64,000 bases of DNA from Amphibacillus cookii (GTDB taxonomy: Bacteria; Bacillota; Bacilli; Bacillales; Amphibacillaceae). Numbering within the stretch: position 1 is the first letter of the stretch; every line of letters begins with the position of its first letter. A program made the position numbers and the translations under genes. Of this stretch, positions 1-8,606 are shown piece after piece. The notes beneath the pieces were generated by a model. That model was not told the origin of the DNA. It was given only the letters and a program-made list of their open reading frames with translations, and did no database searches. The stretch lies in contig NZ_JAFBDS010000003.1 of NCBI RefSeq assembly GCF_016908375.1, forward strand, positions 1-64,000. The letters run 5' to 3'.

Positions 1-136
1 CGGAAAGCGAATCACTGGATGATCGAACCCATTTCTATTTTTAGAGAAATAGAAAAGACGTTAGCGAAAGTCTACCCCCATTTCACAAACGCATGAAATG
101 GAGAATTCCCTTCACCATTCAAATAGTATACAACCT
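1..136 (+). repeat. Family C intergenic repeat, left part cut by the window edge
   Basis: This stretch is nearly identical to 42885-43020 (same strand) and to 11960-12097 (opposite strand). It begins inside an arm containing CGGAAAGCGAATCACTGG and continues through a GAACCC block and a hairpin made from ATTTCTAT..ATAGAAA. It then has an ATTTCATGCGTTTGTGAAAT palindrome (one half read as CATTTCAC..GTGAAATG) and ends in AATAGTATACAACC. The end lies immediately before the mntP stop codon. The rest of the element must extend beyond base 1. Confidence 0.8.
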
Positions 137-685
137 TTAAAATATAATATATAGACCAAGAAAGCAGAGAATCACACCACCTAACCAATCAAATGACCGG
201 CCTATATTACGTTGTACCTTCTTGCCAATTAACAAACTTAGCCAAGTCAATGTGGTCGTTATCACCCCAAACATTAACAACGTTAATGTTGCTTCAATCC
301 CCGACATTCCTAAACTTATTCCTACTGGGAAGCTATCAATACTTACTGAAAAAGCAAGCAAAATAATAGCCGTAACATTCAATGTTGTTTGCCGTTGTTG
401 ATAATGGTAGTGCTCACCAAATGTATGAATAATCATATAAGTACCTAATCCAAAAAGGAGCAGTCCACTCATTGTTTCTGTCACATTAGCCACGCGTTCA
501 AAGAGAAGTGAACCTAATAAAAGACCGATTAGCGGCATAATAATATGAAAAAAACCGATCCAAAGCCCAATCACAGCAATTTTCTTGAGACGGATTTGTT
601 GTAAGCCAATGCCCAAGCAAACCGAAAAAGCATCGAGTCCTAAAGCAAAGGCAATAAAAAATTGGGCGGCTATTGAATCAAGCAT
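137..685 (-). CDS. mntP: Manganese efflux pump MntP
   Basis: This is an 182-residue, six-segment membrane protein of the MntP (YebN/YwlD) family, which exports Mn2+ from the cytoplasm. The two family signature segments are present, each with a membrane aspartate: LGLDAFSV (Asp18) and SVSIDSFPVG (Asp117). Length is normal for the family. The ATG has a strong AAGGAGG six bases upstream. It lies downstream of ywlC on the same strand, as ywlD does in Bacillus subtilis, but a family A repeat separates the two. No yybP-ykoY (manganese) riboswitch was seen upstream. A family C repeat begins directly after the stop codon. Confidence 0.9.
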   Translation of the reverse strand: MLDSIAAQFFIAFALGLDAFSVCLGIGLQQIRLKKIAVIGLWIGFFHIIMPLIGLLLGSLLFERVANVTETMSGLLLFGLGTYMIIHTFGEHYHYQQRQTTLNVTAIILLAFSVSIDSFPVGISLGMSGIEATLTLLMFGVITTTLTWLSLLIGKKVQRNIGRSFDWLGGVILCFLGLYIIF

Positions 686-780
686 GAAATATCCTCCTTA
701 AACGGACAGGCTACTCCATCTTATGTATCTTAAGCCAGAAAAATAACAGATTTCTATGCTTCTATTCCCTCGGTAACTCT

Positions 781-910
781 ATAAAACGAACCTTCAATCC
801 GCGGGAGCTTCGTCCTTCGCCCACTGAGTGAAGCGTGCGTTATCACCCACCACAATAGATTTGCTCTACTCTCTATTTTGAGGGGGGTTTACGGACGGTT
901 ATCTATGATA
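781..910 (+). repeat. Family A two-hairpin repeat, copy A1
   Basis: Starts with ATAAAACGAACCTTCAATC and ends with TTACGGACGGTTATCTATGATA, the family A ends. Hairpin 1 pairs CCGCGGG with CGCCCACTG-type sequence; hairpin 2 lies between CGTTATCACCC and GAGGGGGGTTTACGG. The right end overlaps the 3' end of ywlC: the last codons and the stop codon of that gene are repeat sequence. Confidence 0.85.
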
Positions 911-1914
911 GACGTGGCCGCTTTCTTTAAACGATTCATAATCGCTTGGCCTATCCCTTCTTCTGGAAAACACTCGGCTAAAATGACATCGACATCACTT
1001 TCTTTAAACCCCCTTAAGGATTGGTATAATTGAGCAGCTACAGTAGACAGGTCAGCAACTGAGCCACACATCTGCACTTGATCCGCTCTTAATAAACTAG
1101 CTAACTCTTCGCTAACAAGAAGCCCCACTTTTTTACCTTCACGTTGATAATCGATAATCTTTTGCTTAAAAAAATGTTGATCACCGGCAATTAAAATTAA
1201 CGGAACCTCAGGTTGATAATGTGTATATTTCATTCCAGGCGCTTGAGGTTTGGCATCGTCTTGATCACTAGTTGCCTCTTCAACCACTTGATCTAATACA
1301 GACTCAATTTGCAGACGTGTAATTCCACCAGGACGCAATATCCGCGCCACATCACCAGTACAGTCAACAACGGTTGACTCCACACCGACTCCCGTTGTTC
1401 CACCATCAAAGATAGCTGCTATTTTGCCATTTAAATCTTGAAAAACGTGGATAGCACTGGTTGGGCTAGGTTTACCTGATAAGTTTGCGCTTGGTGCAGC
1501 AATAGGTAAATTAGCAGCTTTTATAATTGCACGAGCTGCAGGATGATCAGGAATACGAATACCTACAGTTGATAAACCAGCTGTTACATTCGTTGCAATC
1601 GTTCCATTACTTGGCAAAATAACAGTAAGTGGACCTGGCATGAAAGCCCTAATTAATTTATCAGCTATTATTGGAATCGTTGATGTATAACGAGCAATTT
1701 GATCTATTTCAGCAACATGGACGATCAATGGATTATCAGCAGGACGCCCTTTTGCTTGAAAAATCTTTGCTACCGCATCCTCTTGAGATGCATCTGCACC
1801 TAATCCATAGACCGTCTCTGTTGGAAAAGCAACCACTTCTTGCGCTCTTAGTAATTGAGCTGCTTCCTCAATAGACTGATCATTCCACATTAAAAAAGTT
1901 GTATGCCCTGACAT
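889..1914 (-). CDS. ywlC: Threonylcarbamoyl-AMP synthase (YwlC/Sua5)
   Basis: YwlC/Sua5 makes threonylcarbamoyl-AMP from threonine, bicarbonate and ATP for the t6A37 modification of ANN-decoding tRNAs. The N-terminal YrdC domain (about residues 10-200) carries KGRPADNPLIVH and the SANLSGKPSPT segment; a C-terminal Sua5 domain follows. The frame is open to a TTG at 1941, but the ATG at 1914 (MSGHTTF) follows a GGAAGTGAAGG purine run and gives a 341-residue protein of usual length. The C-terminal residues SIIDNRP and the stop are encoded by the end of repeat A1, so the native C-terminus has been replaced or trimmed. The DnaA-box cluster lies just upstream. Confidence 0.9.
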   Translation of the reverse strand: MSGHTTFLMWNDQSIEEAAQLLRAQEVVAFPTETVYGLGADASQEDAVAKIFQAKGRPADNPLIVHVAEIDQIARYTSTIPIIADKLIRAFMPGPLTVILPSNGTIATNVTAGLSTVGIRIPDHPAARAIIKAANLPIAAPSANLSGKPSPTSAIHVFQDLNGKIAAIFDGGTTGVGVESTVVDCTGDVARILRPGGITRLQIESVLDQVVEEATSDQDDAKPQAPGMKYTHYQPEVPLILIAGDQHFFKQKIIDYQREGKKVGLLVSEELASLLRADQVQMCGSVADLSTVAAQLYQSLRGFKESDVDVILAECFPEEGIGQAIMNRLKKAATSIIDNRP

Positions 1915-1957
1915 GATTGCCTTCACTTCCTTCTCATTCAATGTTATTATGCAAAGA

Positions 1958-2113
1958 TTATCAACAAGTTACACACAACTTATCCACAATCGATCCTTTT
2001 GCATACTTTTTCTTATCCGTTTTGTTAATAACTAATTAATTATTTTAGCCGTATATTGGATTTTTAACAAGTAAATCAATTGGAAATTAATTATCCACAA
2101 AAAAAGTGGATAA
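1958..2113. promoter_or_regulatory. DnaA-box cluster upstream of ywlC
   Basis: Two perfect DnaA boxes, TTATCCACA, lie at 1980-1988 and 2091-2099 on the plus strand. Near matches are TTATCAACA (1958-1966), TTACACACA (1969-1977) and, on the minus strand, TTATCCACT (2105-2113). The sequence between them is AT-rich. I recall ywlC as one of the DnaA-binding clusters outside oriC in B. subtilis, so a cluster at the same place here is likely conserved. Nearby genes (prfA, rho) are not origin genes, so I read this as a DnaA titration or regulatory site rather than an origin. Confidence 0.7.
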
Positions 2114-2122
2114 CATCGGTCG

Positions 2123-2488
2123 TTACCCACAGGAATATCCCCAAGTATTACATTCATCTTTCCAATGCTTAAACCCAATCCATGTTAATAACTCAATAAT
2201 ATCTTGATGGTCCGTTTCAACCACGAGATAATGCATGTGGTTATCTTCTGCAATTTCTATAATTTTGTAAAACATTTCAACAAGATTCTCTGACTGATCT
2301 AATGTTGTAATCACAAATGTGGTTAACTTCGTCACTTGATCATCTAATGGATGTAGTGCAAAAAAACCGATCGCTTGTTGATGCTCTTTTATCAAATAAG
2401 CTTGCTGATCTCCACTTATCCGTTTTGAAACCTGTTCAAATGGCGTATCGTTAAGCTCACTAACCGATTGCAACCGAATCATATGCAT
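2123..2488 (-). CDS. Small GNAT-like acetyltransferase family protein (YwlB position)
   Basis: A 121-residue protein resembling the GNAT fold: a strand-rich middle (AIGFFALHPL), a long region FVITTLDQSENLVEMFYKI where GNATs bind acetyl-CoA, and a C-terminal GFKHWKDE motif typical of the last GNAT strands. The canonical Q/RxxGxG/A acetyl-CoA loop is not clear, so catalysis is uncertain. It lies between spoIIR and ywlC, where B. subtilis has the acetyltransferase gene ywlB; homology to YwlB is inferred mainly from position. The ATG follows GGGAGGGA at good spacing, although a second ATG two codons on is equally possible. Confidence 0.55.
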   Translation of the reverse strand: MHMIRLQSVSELNDTPFEQVSKRISGDQQAYLIKEHQQAIGFFALHPLDDQVTKLTTFVITTLDQSENLVEMFYKIIEIAEDNHMHYLVVETDHQDIIELLTWIGFKHWKDECNTWGYSCG

Positions 2489-2554
2489 GTCTCTTCCCTC
2501 CCAATCATTCTTAGTTAATCTATTCTATGAAAGATAGAGACATACTATGCTAGA

Positions 2555-3115
2555 TTAGCGAAACCATTCTAGAAAAAAGAAAGAAACGTTGACAGATTCT
2601 TGCTCATCCTCAGTATCCTCTGGTTCTACCGTTGTCCCAGCTGAAAAATCAAGAAAACATAAGGGAGGAAACAATACACACCACCAATTTGAACCTTGAC
2701 CTTCACCCAATGTAATTAAAATGGCTTCATATTCGCCAGCAGGATAAACATAATGATCATACAATTTGGCCGGAAAAGCAACGTGGTCATTATACTCTAC
2801 TTGATAAGACATCGTAGCATCAAATCCATTCAGTGTCGTTGCCACAATTTGCTCGATATCATCAAGACGGTCTTGAATGATAGCACGTGCTGCTTCAATA
2901 TCGGTTAAATCTGAAACCCATTCGGTAATTTCAGCATTAACCGCGTCACGAACTTGATGCTTAATCAGTTGATCCTCTTCTCCATCGCTTTCCGCTAATA
3001 TTCGCAACCGGATAGCCTCATCTGGAATGACTTGATAATCAGACAAAGGCAACTGAGTTGATAGATTGAATATTGATAGAATAATAGTAATAATGGCTTG
3101 AACAAGGAATGGCAT
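2555..3115 (-). CDS. spoIIR: Stage II sporulation protein R (SpoIIR)
   Basis: SpoIIR is the secreted forespore signal that triggers SpoIIGA to process pro-sigma-E in the mother cell. A hydrophobic signal segment (FLVQAIITIILSIF) is followed by PDEAIRLRILAESDGEEDQ and the hallmark C-terminal segment WWCVLFPPLCFLDFS. The frame is open upstream to 3160, but the ATG at 3115 has GAGAGGGGAA at proper spacing and puts the signal peptide at the N-terminus (186 residues). It lies downstream of prmC on the same strand, a conserved arrangement. The product ends FFFLEWFR. A confident sigma-F promoter was not found. Confidence 0.9.
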   Translation of the reverse strand: MPFLVQAIITIILSIFNLSTQLPLSDYQVIPDEAIRLRILAESDGEEDQLIKHQVRDAVNAEITEWVSDLTDIEAARAIIQDRLDDIEQIVATTLNGFDATMSYQVEYNDHVAFPAKLYDHYVYPAGEYEAILITLGEGQGSNWWCVLFPPLCFLDFSAGTTVEPEDTEDEQESVNVSFFFLEWFR

Positions 3116-3172
3116 GGTTTGTTCCCCTCTCGTTTTTAACTTTATCTTAAGTATCAACAAGTTGAGGAGAAT

Positions 3173-4036
3173 TTAAACTCGTTTTTTTGCAAAAACAATC
3201 CGGTCTTTCCCATTTAAATCTTTAATGATCGCCACATCACTTTTTGGAAACGTATTTTTTATAAGCGCCTGCACTTGTTTACCTTGTAGATCGCCTATTT
3301 CAAACGCAAGACAACCTTGTTTAGCTAAAAGCCTCGGTGCATTACTAATAATTTGTTGATAAGCAGCTAAACCATCTTGATCAGCGAATAGAGCCAGTTC
3401 CGGGTCAAAATCTTTAACCGTATCCATTAAGTCATCCTGCTGACTCCATGAAATGTAAGGAGGGTTAGAAACAATTAAATCAAACTGCTCACCTTGATTT
3501 AGCCATTCTGACAAAAAATCGCTCTCTCGAAATGTGATATCGGCCTTTAAGGCTTCAGCATTTAAACGGGCCACTGCTAATGCATCTGCTGAAATATCAC
3601 CAGCTTCGACGGCTAAAGATGGCAGCTCCAATTTCAAAGTAATTGCGATCACGCCACTACCCGTTCCGACATCCAACACGCGGAGTGGCTGGCTTCGTTG
3701 CTTAACTTCGCCTAACACATATTGAACGAGCTCTTCCGTCTCAGGTCTAGGAATAAGGACATGCTGGTTAACAGTAAATGTTCGTCCGTAAAACTGTTCA
3801 ACCCCTGTTAAATGTTGAACAGGAATGCCTGTATCAACATGTTGCTGTAAATCTGCTTGAAAAGCCTGATATATCGCTTGAGGAACCGATGTTCTTAATT
3901 CCATCAACAATTGGGCCTTCGAATATTGGAGGTGGTGCAGTAACAGAATCTCTGCTACTTTGGGTTCACGATGATGGTGTTGTAAAAAAAGAAAAGCCCT
4001 ATTAAGGACTTCTTGAATCGTCAAGTTCATACTCAC
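3173..4036 (-). CDS. prmC: Release factor glutamine methyltransferase PrmC
   Basis: PrmC uses SAM to methylate the glutamine of the GGQ motif in release factors. The N-terminal helical substrate domain is followed by a Rossmann methyltransferase with [12 protein letters not shown] (residues 121-132) and the NPPY motif at 191-194 that binds the glutamine amide. The start is a GTG at 4036 that overlaps the prfA stop (GTGA), implying translational coupling with its substrate gene; an in-frame ATG lies two codons later. Its length (287 residues) is normal. Confidence 0.93.
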   Translation of the reverse strand: MSMNLTIQEVLNRAFLFLQHHHREPKVAEILLLHHLQYSKAQLLMELRTSVPQAIYQAFQADLQQHVDTGIPVQHLTGVEQFYGRTFTVNQHVLIPRPETEELVQYVLGEVKQRSQPLRVLDVGTGSGVIAITLKLELPSLAVEAGDISADALAVARLNAEALKADITFRESDFLSEWLNQGEQFDLIVSNPPYISWSQQDDLMDTVKDFDPELALFADQDGLAAYQQIISNAPRLLAKQGCLAFEIGDLQGKQVQALIKNTFPKSDVAIIKDLNGKDRIVFAKKRV

Positions 4037-5112
4037 TCACCAATCTGTTCCATCTTACTTGTTTGCTCTTCCATAATTAATGCGTCAACGATTTCACCTA
4101 GCTTACCTTCAAGTATTTGATCCAACTTTTGAATCGTTAAACCTATGCGATGATCTGTCACGCGATTTTGCGGAAAATTATATGTTCTAATTCGTTCTGA
4201 TCGATCACCCGTCCCCACTGCTGATTTACGGTTTTGATCAAATTCTGCTTGAGCCTCTTGTTGATATTTATCATAAATGCGGGCACGCAAAATCTTCATT
4301 GCTTTCTCTTTATTCTTGATTTGTGATTTCTCATCCTGCATTGATACAACAATACCGGTAGGCTCATGTGTTAGTCGCACAGCTGACATCGTTGTATTTA
4401 CACTTTGTCCACCTGGGCCACTTGAAGTAAACGTATCTACACGGATATCTTTCTCCTGGATATCAACTTCGACTTCTTCAGTTTCAGGTAAAGCAACAAC
4501 AGTGGCTGTAGACGTATGAATGCGCCCACCAGATTCTGTTTCGGGAACACGTTGGACACGATGGGCACCACTTTCATATTTCAACTTAGAGTAAGCCCCT
4601 TTTCCATCAATCATAAAAATAATTTCTTTATATCCGCCTACCCCAGTAGAATTGGACTCCATTACATCGACTTTCCAACCTTCAGCCTCTGCATAACGAT
4701 TGTACATACGAAATAAGTCACCTGCAAATAACGCTGCTTCATCTCCTCCAGCAGCCCCTCGAATTTCCATAATAACACTCTTATTGTCATTTGGATCCTT
4801 AGGTAAAAGTAAAATTTTCAACTTCTCTTCAAGTTCAGGGATTTGTGGCTCAAGCTCTTCCATTTCTAATTGAACCATCTCTTTCATATCCGGGTCAGAT
4901 TCTTCAGCCATCATCTCTTTGGCGCCTTGCAGCTGCTCAGAAACATCTTTATATTGACGGTACACTTGAACAATGTCAGATAAATCTGCTTGCTCTTTTG
5001 AATACTCACGTAATTTTGTTGTGTCACTAATAATTTCCGGATCACTTAATAATTCATTTAATTTCTCATAACGCGCTTCTAACGTTTGTAATTTGTCAAG
5101 CACAGGTTCCAC
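4033..5112 (-). CDS. prfA: Peptide chain release factor 1
   Basis: RF1 reads UAA and UAG stop codons and triggers peptidyl-tRNA hydrolysis. It has an N-terminal coiled-coil PCRF domain, the anticodon-mimic region around [10 protein letters not shown] (residues 188-197) and the GGQ loop in [10 protein letters not shown] (GGQ at 234-236). At 359 residues it is full length. It is followed without a gap by prmC, which modifies the GGQ glutamine, so the two are one operon. Confidence 0.95.
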   Translation of the reverse strand: MEPVLDKLQTLEARYEKLNELLSDPEIISDTTKLREYSKEQADLSDIVQVYRQYKDVSEQLQGAKEMMAEESDPDMKEMVQLEMEELEPQIPELEEKLKILLLPKDPNDNKSVIMEIRGAAGGDEAALFAGDLFRMYNRYAEAEGWKVDVMESNSTGVGGYKEIIFMIDGKGAYSKLKYESGAHRVQRVPETESGGRIHTSTATVVALPETEEVEVDIQEKDIRVDTFTSSGPGGQSVNTTMSAVRLTHEPTGIVVSMQDEKSQIKNKEKAMKILRARIYDKYQQEAQAEFDQNRKSAVGTGDRSERIRTYNFPQNRVTDHRIGLTIQKLDQILEGKLGEIVDALIMEEQTSKMEQIGE

Positions 5113-5241
5113 CTCATTTAATTAAGTCCTAATCTTTATTATATAATAGTGCGCATGGAGCGTCAAAATCAATAATCTTAGTATAGAGGACCATCACCAT
5201 TTAATGCCAGCGTGGTTTCATATCGTATCGTATATCACCAG

Positions 5242-5273
5242 AGAAAACACACGCTCAAAGCCGTGAACGTGTG
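5242..5273 (-). terminator. Intrinsic terminator of tdk
   Basis: On the minus strand CACACGTTCA pairs with TTGAGCGTGTG, one wobble, and is followed by TTTTCT. It lies about 50 bases past the tdk stop. Two further short hairpins (GTCACAAAGATTTGTGAC at 5288-5305 and AGCGCTAGAAATTTTAGCGCT at the tdk stop) lie between them. Confidence 0.7.
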
Positions 5274-5319
5274 CAATAATAAATCGGTCACAAAGATTTG
5301 TGACCTAGCGCTAAAATTT

Positions 5320-5943
5320 CTAGCGCTTCTCCTGTTCAATTGGTTTAATTTCAATCTCAACCTTAGGTTTGTTTGGCACTTGGTGGCAATGACGACAGCG
5401 TGGTTCATACGACTCTGATGCTCCGACTAATATAACAGGATCATGATAAGATGCCGGTTGTCCATCTATTAATCGTTGTGTTCGACTAGCTGGTGAGCCA
5501 CACTTTGTACAAATAGCATTTAATTTCGTCACCGATTCACTTAATGCCATCAGTTGTGGCATGACCCCAAATGGTTCTCCACGGAAATCAGTGTCTAAAC
5601 CAGCAACAATAACGCGGTAACCTTGATCTGCTAATTGTCCAATAATATCAACAATAGCCTCATCAAAGAACTGAACTTCATCAATACCGACCACATCGAT
5701 ATCACTGTTCATTTGCTCAATAATTTCAGCAGCACAAGTAACTGGACGAGCTAATATGGAATTGCCATTATGTGAAACAACAGACTCCTCATGGTAGCGG
5801 TCATCAATAGCCGGCTTAAAAACCCTAACTGACAAATGACCGTATGTAGCACGACGCACGCGACGAATAAGTTCTTCCGATTTCCCTGAAAACATACTGC
5901 CACAGATGAGTTCAACCCATCCACTTTGCTTCATGATGTACAC
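5320..5943 (-). CDS. tdk: Thymidine kinase, type II
   Basis: Phosphorylates thymidine to dTMP for salvage. The Walker A loop [10 protein letters not shown] is near the N-terminus, the DEVQFF motif follows in the middle, and zinc-binding cysteines are present as CTKCG and CRHCH. The frame is open to a TTG at 5961, but AGGAGG sits nine bases before the GTG at 5943. The resulting start, MYIMKQSGW, matches the B. subtilis protein as I remember it, giving 207 residues. The final stop lies inside a small palindrome. Confidence 0.93.
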   Translation of the reverse strand: MYIMKQSGWVELICGSMFSGKSEELIRRVRRATYGHLSVRVFKPAIDDRYHEESVVSHNGNSILARPVTCAAEIIEQMNSDIDVVGIDEVQFFDEAIVDIIGQLADQGYRVIVAGLDTDFRGEPFGVMPQLMALSESVTKLNAICTKCGSPASRTQRLIDGQPASYHDPVILVGASESYEPRCRHCHQVPNKPKVEIEIKPIEQEKR

Positions 5944-5961
5944 GATCTCGTTCCTCCTCAA

Positions 5962-6283
5962 TATCGAAAGGATAGCATCAATCTCTATTTATCATTACAG
6001 TAAATTAAGTTATTTTTTTAGTATAACCTATCCCTTGATTCCATCACTTATTAAACGAGTAGAGTGGTTTGCTAATAAATCAATTGCCCCACAAATCAAC
6101 CCTCTACTCACTTATTTTCCACCCTAGAAATTAAAACAAAAAACAGGCATATAAAGATGCGTTCGCCTGTTTTATGTCATGTAAACTAACTCTTATCAAG
6201 AGCATAACCCTAATATTAGATGAAAAAAGGATTAAGACAAGCCATCCCTAAATGGGGATGGCCGTCTATACTAACTAACAATT
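5962..6283. other. tdk-rpmE intergenic region with a bulged hairpin
   Basis: No gene is visible here. An imperfect inverted repeat at about 6057-6112 pairs GAGTAGAG with CTCTACTC and TGGTTTG with CAAATCA around a central loop. Further right are the rpmE terminators: the strong hairpin at 6141-6173 and a GCCATCCC/GGGATGGC hairpin at 6243-6265. Confidence 0.5.
6141..6173 (-). terminator. Intrinsic terminator downstream of rpmE
   Basis: On the minus strand AACAGGC and GCCTGTT form the stem and TTTTTTGTTTT follows. A second hairpin at 6243-6265 lies nearer to the gene but has a poorer U-tract. The stem is also flanked by T residues on the plus strand, so it may work in both directions. Confidence 0.7.
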
Positions 6284-6529
6284 CTAGTTAATGTTATATT
6301 TTTTCTTAAAGCGATCCACACGGCCACCAGCTTTGTCAGCTTTTTGTTTGCCTGTGTAGAACGGATGAGATTCTGAACTAATCTCAACACGGATCAAAGG
6401 ATACGTATTACCGTCTTCCCATTCAATCGTTTCATCAGATGTTTTGGTTGATCCGCTTAAGAACTTGTAGTCAGAGCTTGTATCAAGAAATACAACTTTT
6501 CTGTATTCCGGATGAATATTTTCTCTCAT
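6284..6529 (-). CDS. rpmE2: 50S ribosomal protein L31, type B
   Basis: This 81-residue L31 has the type B pattern: [10 protein letters not shown] at the start and the [10 protein letters not shown] segment near the C-terminus. The zinc-binding cysteines of type A L31 are missing; no cysteine occurs at all. It sits between tdk and rho, where B. subtilis carries the zinc-containing type A gene. It has its own promoter and an AAGGAG ribosome-binding site. No Zur-like operator was recognised upstream, so it is probably the constitutive L31. Confidence 0.93.
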   Translation of the reverse strand: MRENIHPEYRKVVFLDTSSDYKFLSGSTKTSDETIEWEDGNTYPLIRVEISSESHPFYTGKQKADKAGGRVDRFKKKYNIN

Positions 6530-6636
6530 GTCTTTACAACTCCTTCTGCCCTGAATCCCTTGGAAACAGAGTTAATTTCAGTATACTTGAGACCATTCTA
6601 GCAACGGATTCAAGCTACCCTTTTGCACACTTTAAA

Positions 6637-6665
6637 ATTATAACAGTGTCACTTGGACAATGCAA
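6637..6665 (-). promoter_or_regulatory. Sigma-A promoter of rpmE
   Basis: On the minus strand TTGCAT (6665-6660) and TATAAT (6642-6637) are separated by exactly 17 bases. It lies about 110 bases upstream of the rpmE start, leaving a long leader. Confidence 0.75.
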
Positions 6666-6722
6666 TAGTTAGTCTTAGAAAAACTCAAGTTTACGCAGCT
6701 CAACCGAGCGTTTATTAACACC

Positions 6723-6772
6723 ATAAAACGAACCATTAATCAGCTGGCGTTTTACGGACAGTTATCTGTGAT
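6723..6772 (+). repeat. Family A repeat, minimal copy A2
   Basis: A 50-bp internally deleted copy. The left end ATAAAACGAACCATTAATCAG joins directly to the right end GTTTTACGGACAGTTATCTGTGAT. The join lies at a GGCG, matching recombination between the GGGCG of hairpin 1 and the GGGCG of hairpin 2. It lies beyond the rho stop codon. Confidence 0.8.
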
Positions 6773-6807
6773 TAAAAATACCTATTAACACTTTTTGAAA
6801 GGCAAAA

Positions 6808-8094
6808 TTAAGATTTACGCAGCGTCCCTTTTCGTTTCATTTCTTCGGTAAGTTGTTGATAAAATACCTCATTTGATTTAGTTGAGCGAATCTTTCTTAG
6901 GAAACGCTCGAGAAAATCAGGTGAGTCTTGCATACCTTTACGAATTGACCATATCATATCAAGCTTTTCTTTAGAAAGTAATAGTTCCTCACGCCGTGTA
7001 CTTGAACGAAGCAAATCAAGCGCAGGGAAAATACGACGTTGAGCAAGTGACCGATCAAGATGAAGTTCCATATTCCCTGTCCCTTTAAACTCTTCATATA
7101 TAACATCATCCATTCGAGATCCGGTTTCCACAAGGGCGGTCGCAAGAATGGTGAAACTTCCACCTTCTTCAATATTACGTGCTGCCCCAAAGAAACGCTT
7201 GGGCCTGTGAAACGCTGCTGGATCAATACCACCTGACAATGTTCGACCACTTGGTGGAATAACTAAATTGTAAGCTCTTGCTAGTCGGGTAATGCTATCC
7301 ATTAACACGACGACATCTTTTTTATGTTCGACAAGGCGTAACGCACGTTCTAACACTAATTCAGATACCTTGATATGATTTTCTGGTACTTCGTCAAATG
7401 TTGAGCTAACAACATCGACATTTGGATTAACCGATCGTTCTATATCGGTTACTTCTTCCGGACGCTCATCAACAAGTAAAATAATAAGTTTAACATCAGG
7501 ATGATTCTCCGTAATACTATTTGCAATTTCAGTCAATAACATGGTTTTACCAGCTTTAGGTGGTGCCACGATTAAACCACGCTGCCCAAAACCAACTGGT
7601 GTTATCATATCCATTATACGAGTAGAAATATCTTTAGATTCGGTCTCCAGTTGCATCATTCGATTTGGATAAAGAGGGGTTAATGCAGGAAAATGAACAC
7701 GTTCTTTAGCTAATTCTGGATCTTCACTATTCACAGCATCCACATGCAATAATCCATAATAACGTTCATTCTCTTTAGGCGGGCGTACCTTTCCAGACAC
7801 TTTATCACCGTTTCTTAAATCAAAACGACGAATTTGAGAAGCTGAGATATAAATATCTTCTGCACTTGGAGAATAATTAATCGGTCTGAGGAATCCAAAC
7901 CCTTCTGATGGAATAATTTCCAATATACCATCCATAAATAAATAACCACTTTTTTCTGCTTGCGCTTTTAAAATTGCAAATATAAGTTCTCGTTTCGTTA
8001 ATTTTGCATAATAAGACACTTTAAATTCTCTAGCTTTTGTATAAAGATCCTTTAAAGTCATTTCTTCCAATTGTGAAATTGTTACTTCAGACAC
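6808..8094 (-). CDS. rho: Transcription termination factor Rho
   Basis: Rho is a hexameric RNA-dependent ATPase that ends transcription of untranslated RNA and suppresses antisense transcription. An N-terminal helical region (1-50) is followed by the RNA-binding cold-shock fold (EGFGFLRP, 64-71) and the ATPase core. Walker A is APPKAGKT (177-184) and later motifs include LVDERPEEV and the Q-loop region. At 428 residues it matches B. subtilis Rho. The start is a GTG with a weak AGGTG-type site, consistent with low or autoregulated expression. Its B. subtilis neighbour glpX is absent. Confidence 0.95.
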   Translation of the reverse strand: MSEVTISQLEEMTLKDLYTKAREFKVSYYAKLTKRELIFAILKAQAEKSGYLFMDGILEIIPSEGFGFLRPINYSPSAEDIYISASQIRRFDLRNGDKVSGKVRPPKENERYYGLLHVDAVNSEDPELAKERVHFPALTPLYPNRMMQLETESKDISTRIMDMITPVGFGQRGLIVAPPKAGKTMLLTEIANSITENHPDVKLIILLVDERPEEVTDIERSVNPNVDVVSSTFDEVPENHIKVSELVLERALRLVEHKKDVVVLMDSITRLARAYNLVIPPSGRTLSGGIDPAAFHRPKRFFGAARNIEEGGSFTILATALVETGSRMDDVIYEEFKGTGNMELHLDRSLAQRRIFPALDLLRSSTRREELLLSKEKLDMIWSIRKGMQDSPDFLERFLRKIRSTKSNEVFYQQLTEEMKRKGTLRKS

Positions 8095-8349
8095 GTAGTC
8101 ATCACACCTATCCTATTGTTTTTTGCATTATCGGTTTATATTGGGATTTGTTAAATCAGAAGAGCTCCGATCGAGAGATAATCCAGAAGTACAACGTAGT
8201 TATGTTTATCGTACTCTTTTTACAGCAATTATTCAACCACTTTGTGAAAATTTAGTGTATAAAGAGAGGAAATACTTAGTGGATACAGGTGTGCTTTCCC
8301 CAATCAAGTTTGTGCGTAATCACACATTTTTATATCATATATGGTTAGC
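8095..8349. other. rho upstream region, no gene recognised
   Basis: This stretch precedes rho on the minus strand and presumably holds its promoter and leader, but no convincing -35/-10 pair was seen. A short plus-strand frame (8123-8377) has no recognisable protein and runs into repeat A3. Confidence 0.4.
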
Positions 8350-8485
8350 CTATCAGTGGGCGTTGTTCTCCCACTAATTGATAGTTGAGTGAATCAGGGC
8401 ATTAGTGACCGTTACCGTTCGGCAATTAGCTTGACCACTGCATTGTATGTTGAACCGGCAGTTTACAGACGGCTATCTGTGATAA
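8350..8485 (+). repeat. Family A repeat, copy A3
   Basis: Starts CCTATCAGTGGGCG, contains the linker TAGTTGAGTGAATCAGG and ends GTTTACAGACGGCTATCTGTGATAAA. Hairpin 1 pairs ATCAGTGGG with CCCACTAAT. Hairpin 2 is diverged. It joins directly to the E hairpin at its right end. Confidence 0.75.
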
Positions 8486-8597
8486 AGGTTGTTCAAAAAG
8501 CAGGTACTTTCCATTCCTATAAAATCGATCTTCCCTTTTTATAGAGGACTTCTACTCATTAATCGCTAGCATACACCAAACTTTTTGAACACCTCAT
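8482..8597. repeat. E element: long hairpin with GTTCAAAAAG ends
   Basis: GGTTGTTCAAAAAG at 8486-8500 is complementary to CTTTTTGAACACC at about 8580-8594. Inside, CTATAAAA pairs with TTTTTATAG. It forms a nested hairpin of about 110 nt just past the murA stop codon and may serve as the murA terminator. I recall similar GTTCAAAAAG..CTTTTTGAAC repeats in other Bacillaceae; only one copy is present here. Confidence 0.6.
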
Positions 8598-8606
8598 AAT
8601 GATCAT

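Noticed and set aside
1958-2113. DnaA-box cluster as the replication origin
   Set aside because: dnaA, dnaN, gyrB and parAB are not nearby and there is no clear AT-rich unwinding element with DnaA-trios; a ywlC-linked cluster is more likely.
3116-3172. Sigma-F promoter for spoIIR
   Set aside because: A GTTTA string is present but no correctly spaced GGNRANANTW element follows.
8123-8377. 84-residue plus-strand frame upstream of rho
   Set aside because: No recognisable family, no clear ribosome-binding site, and it ends inside repeat A3.
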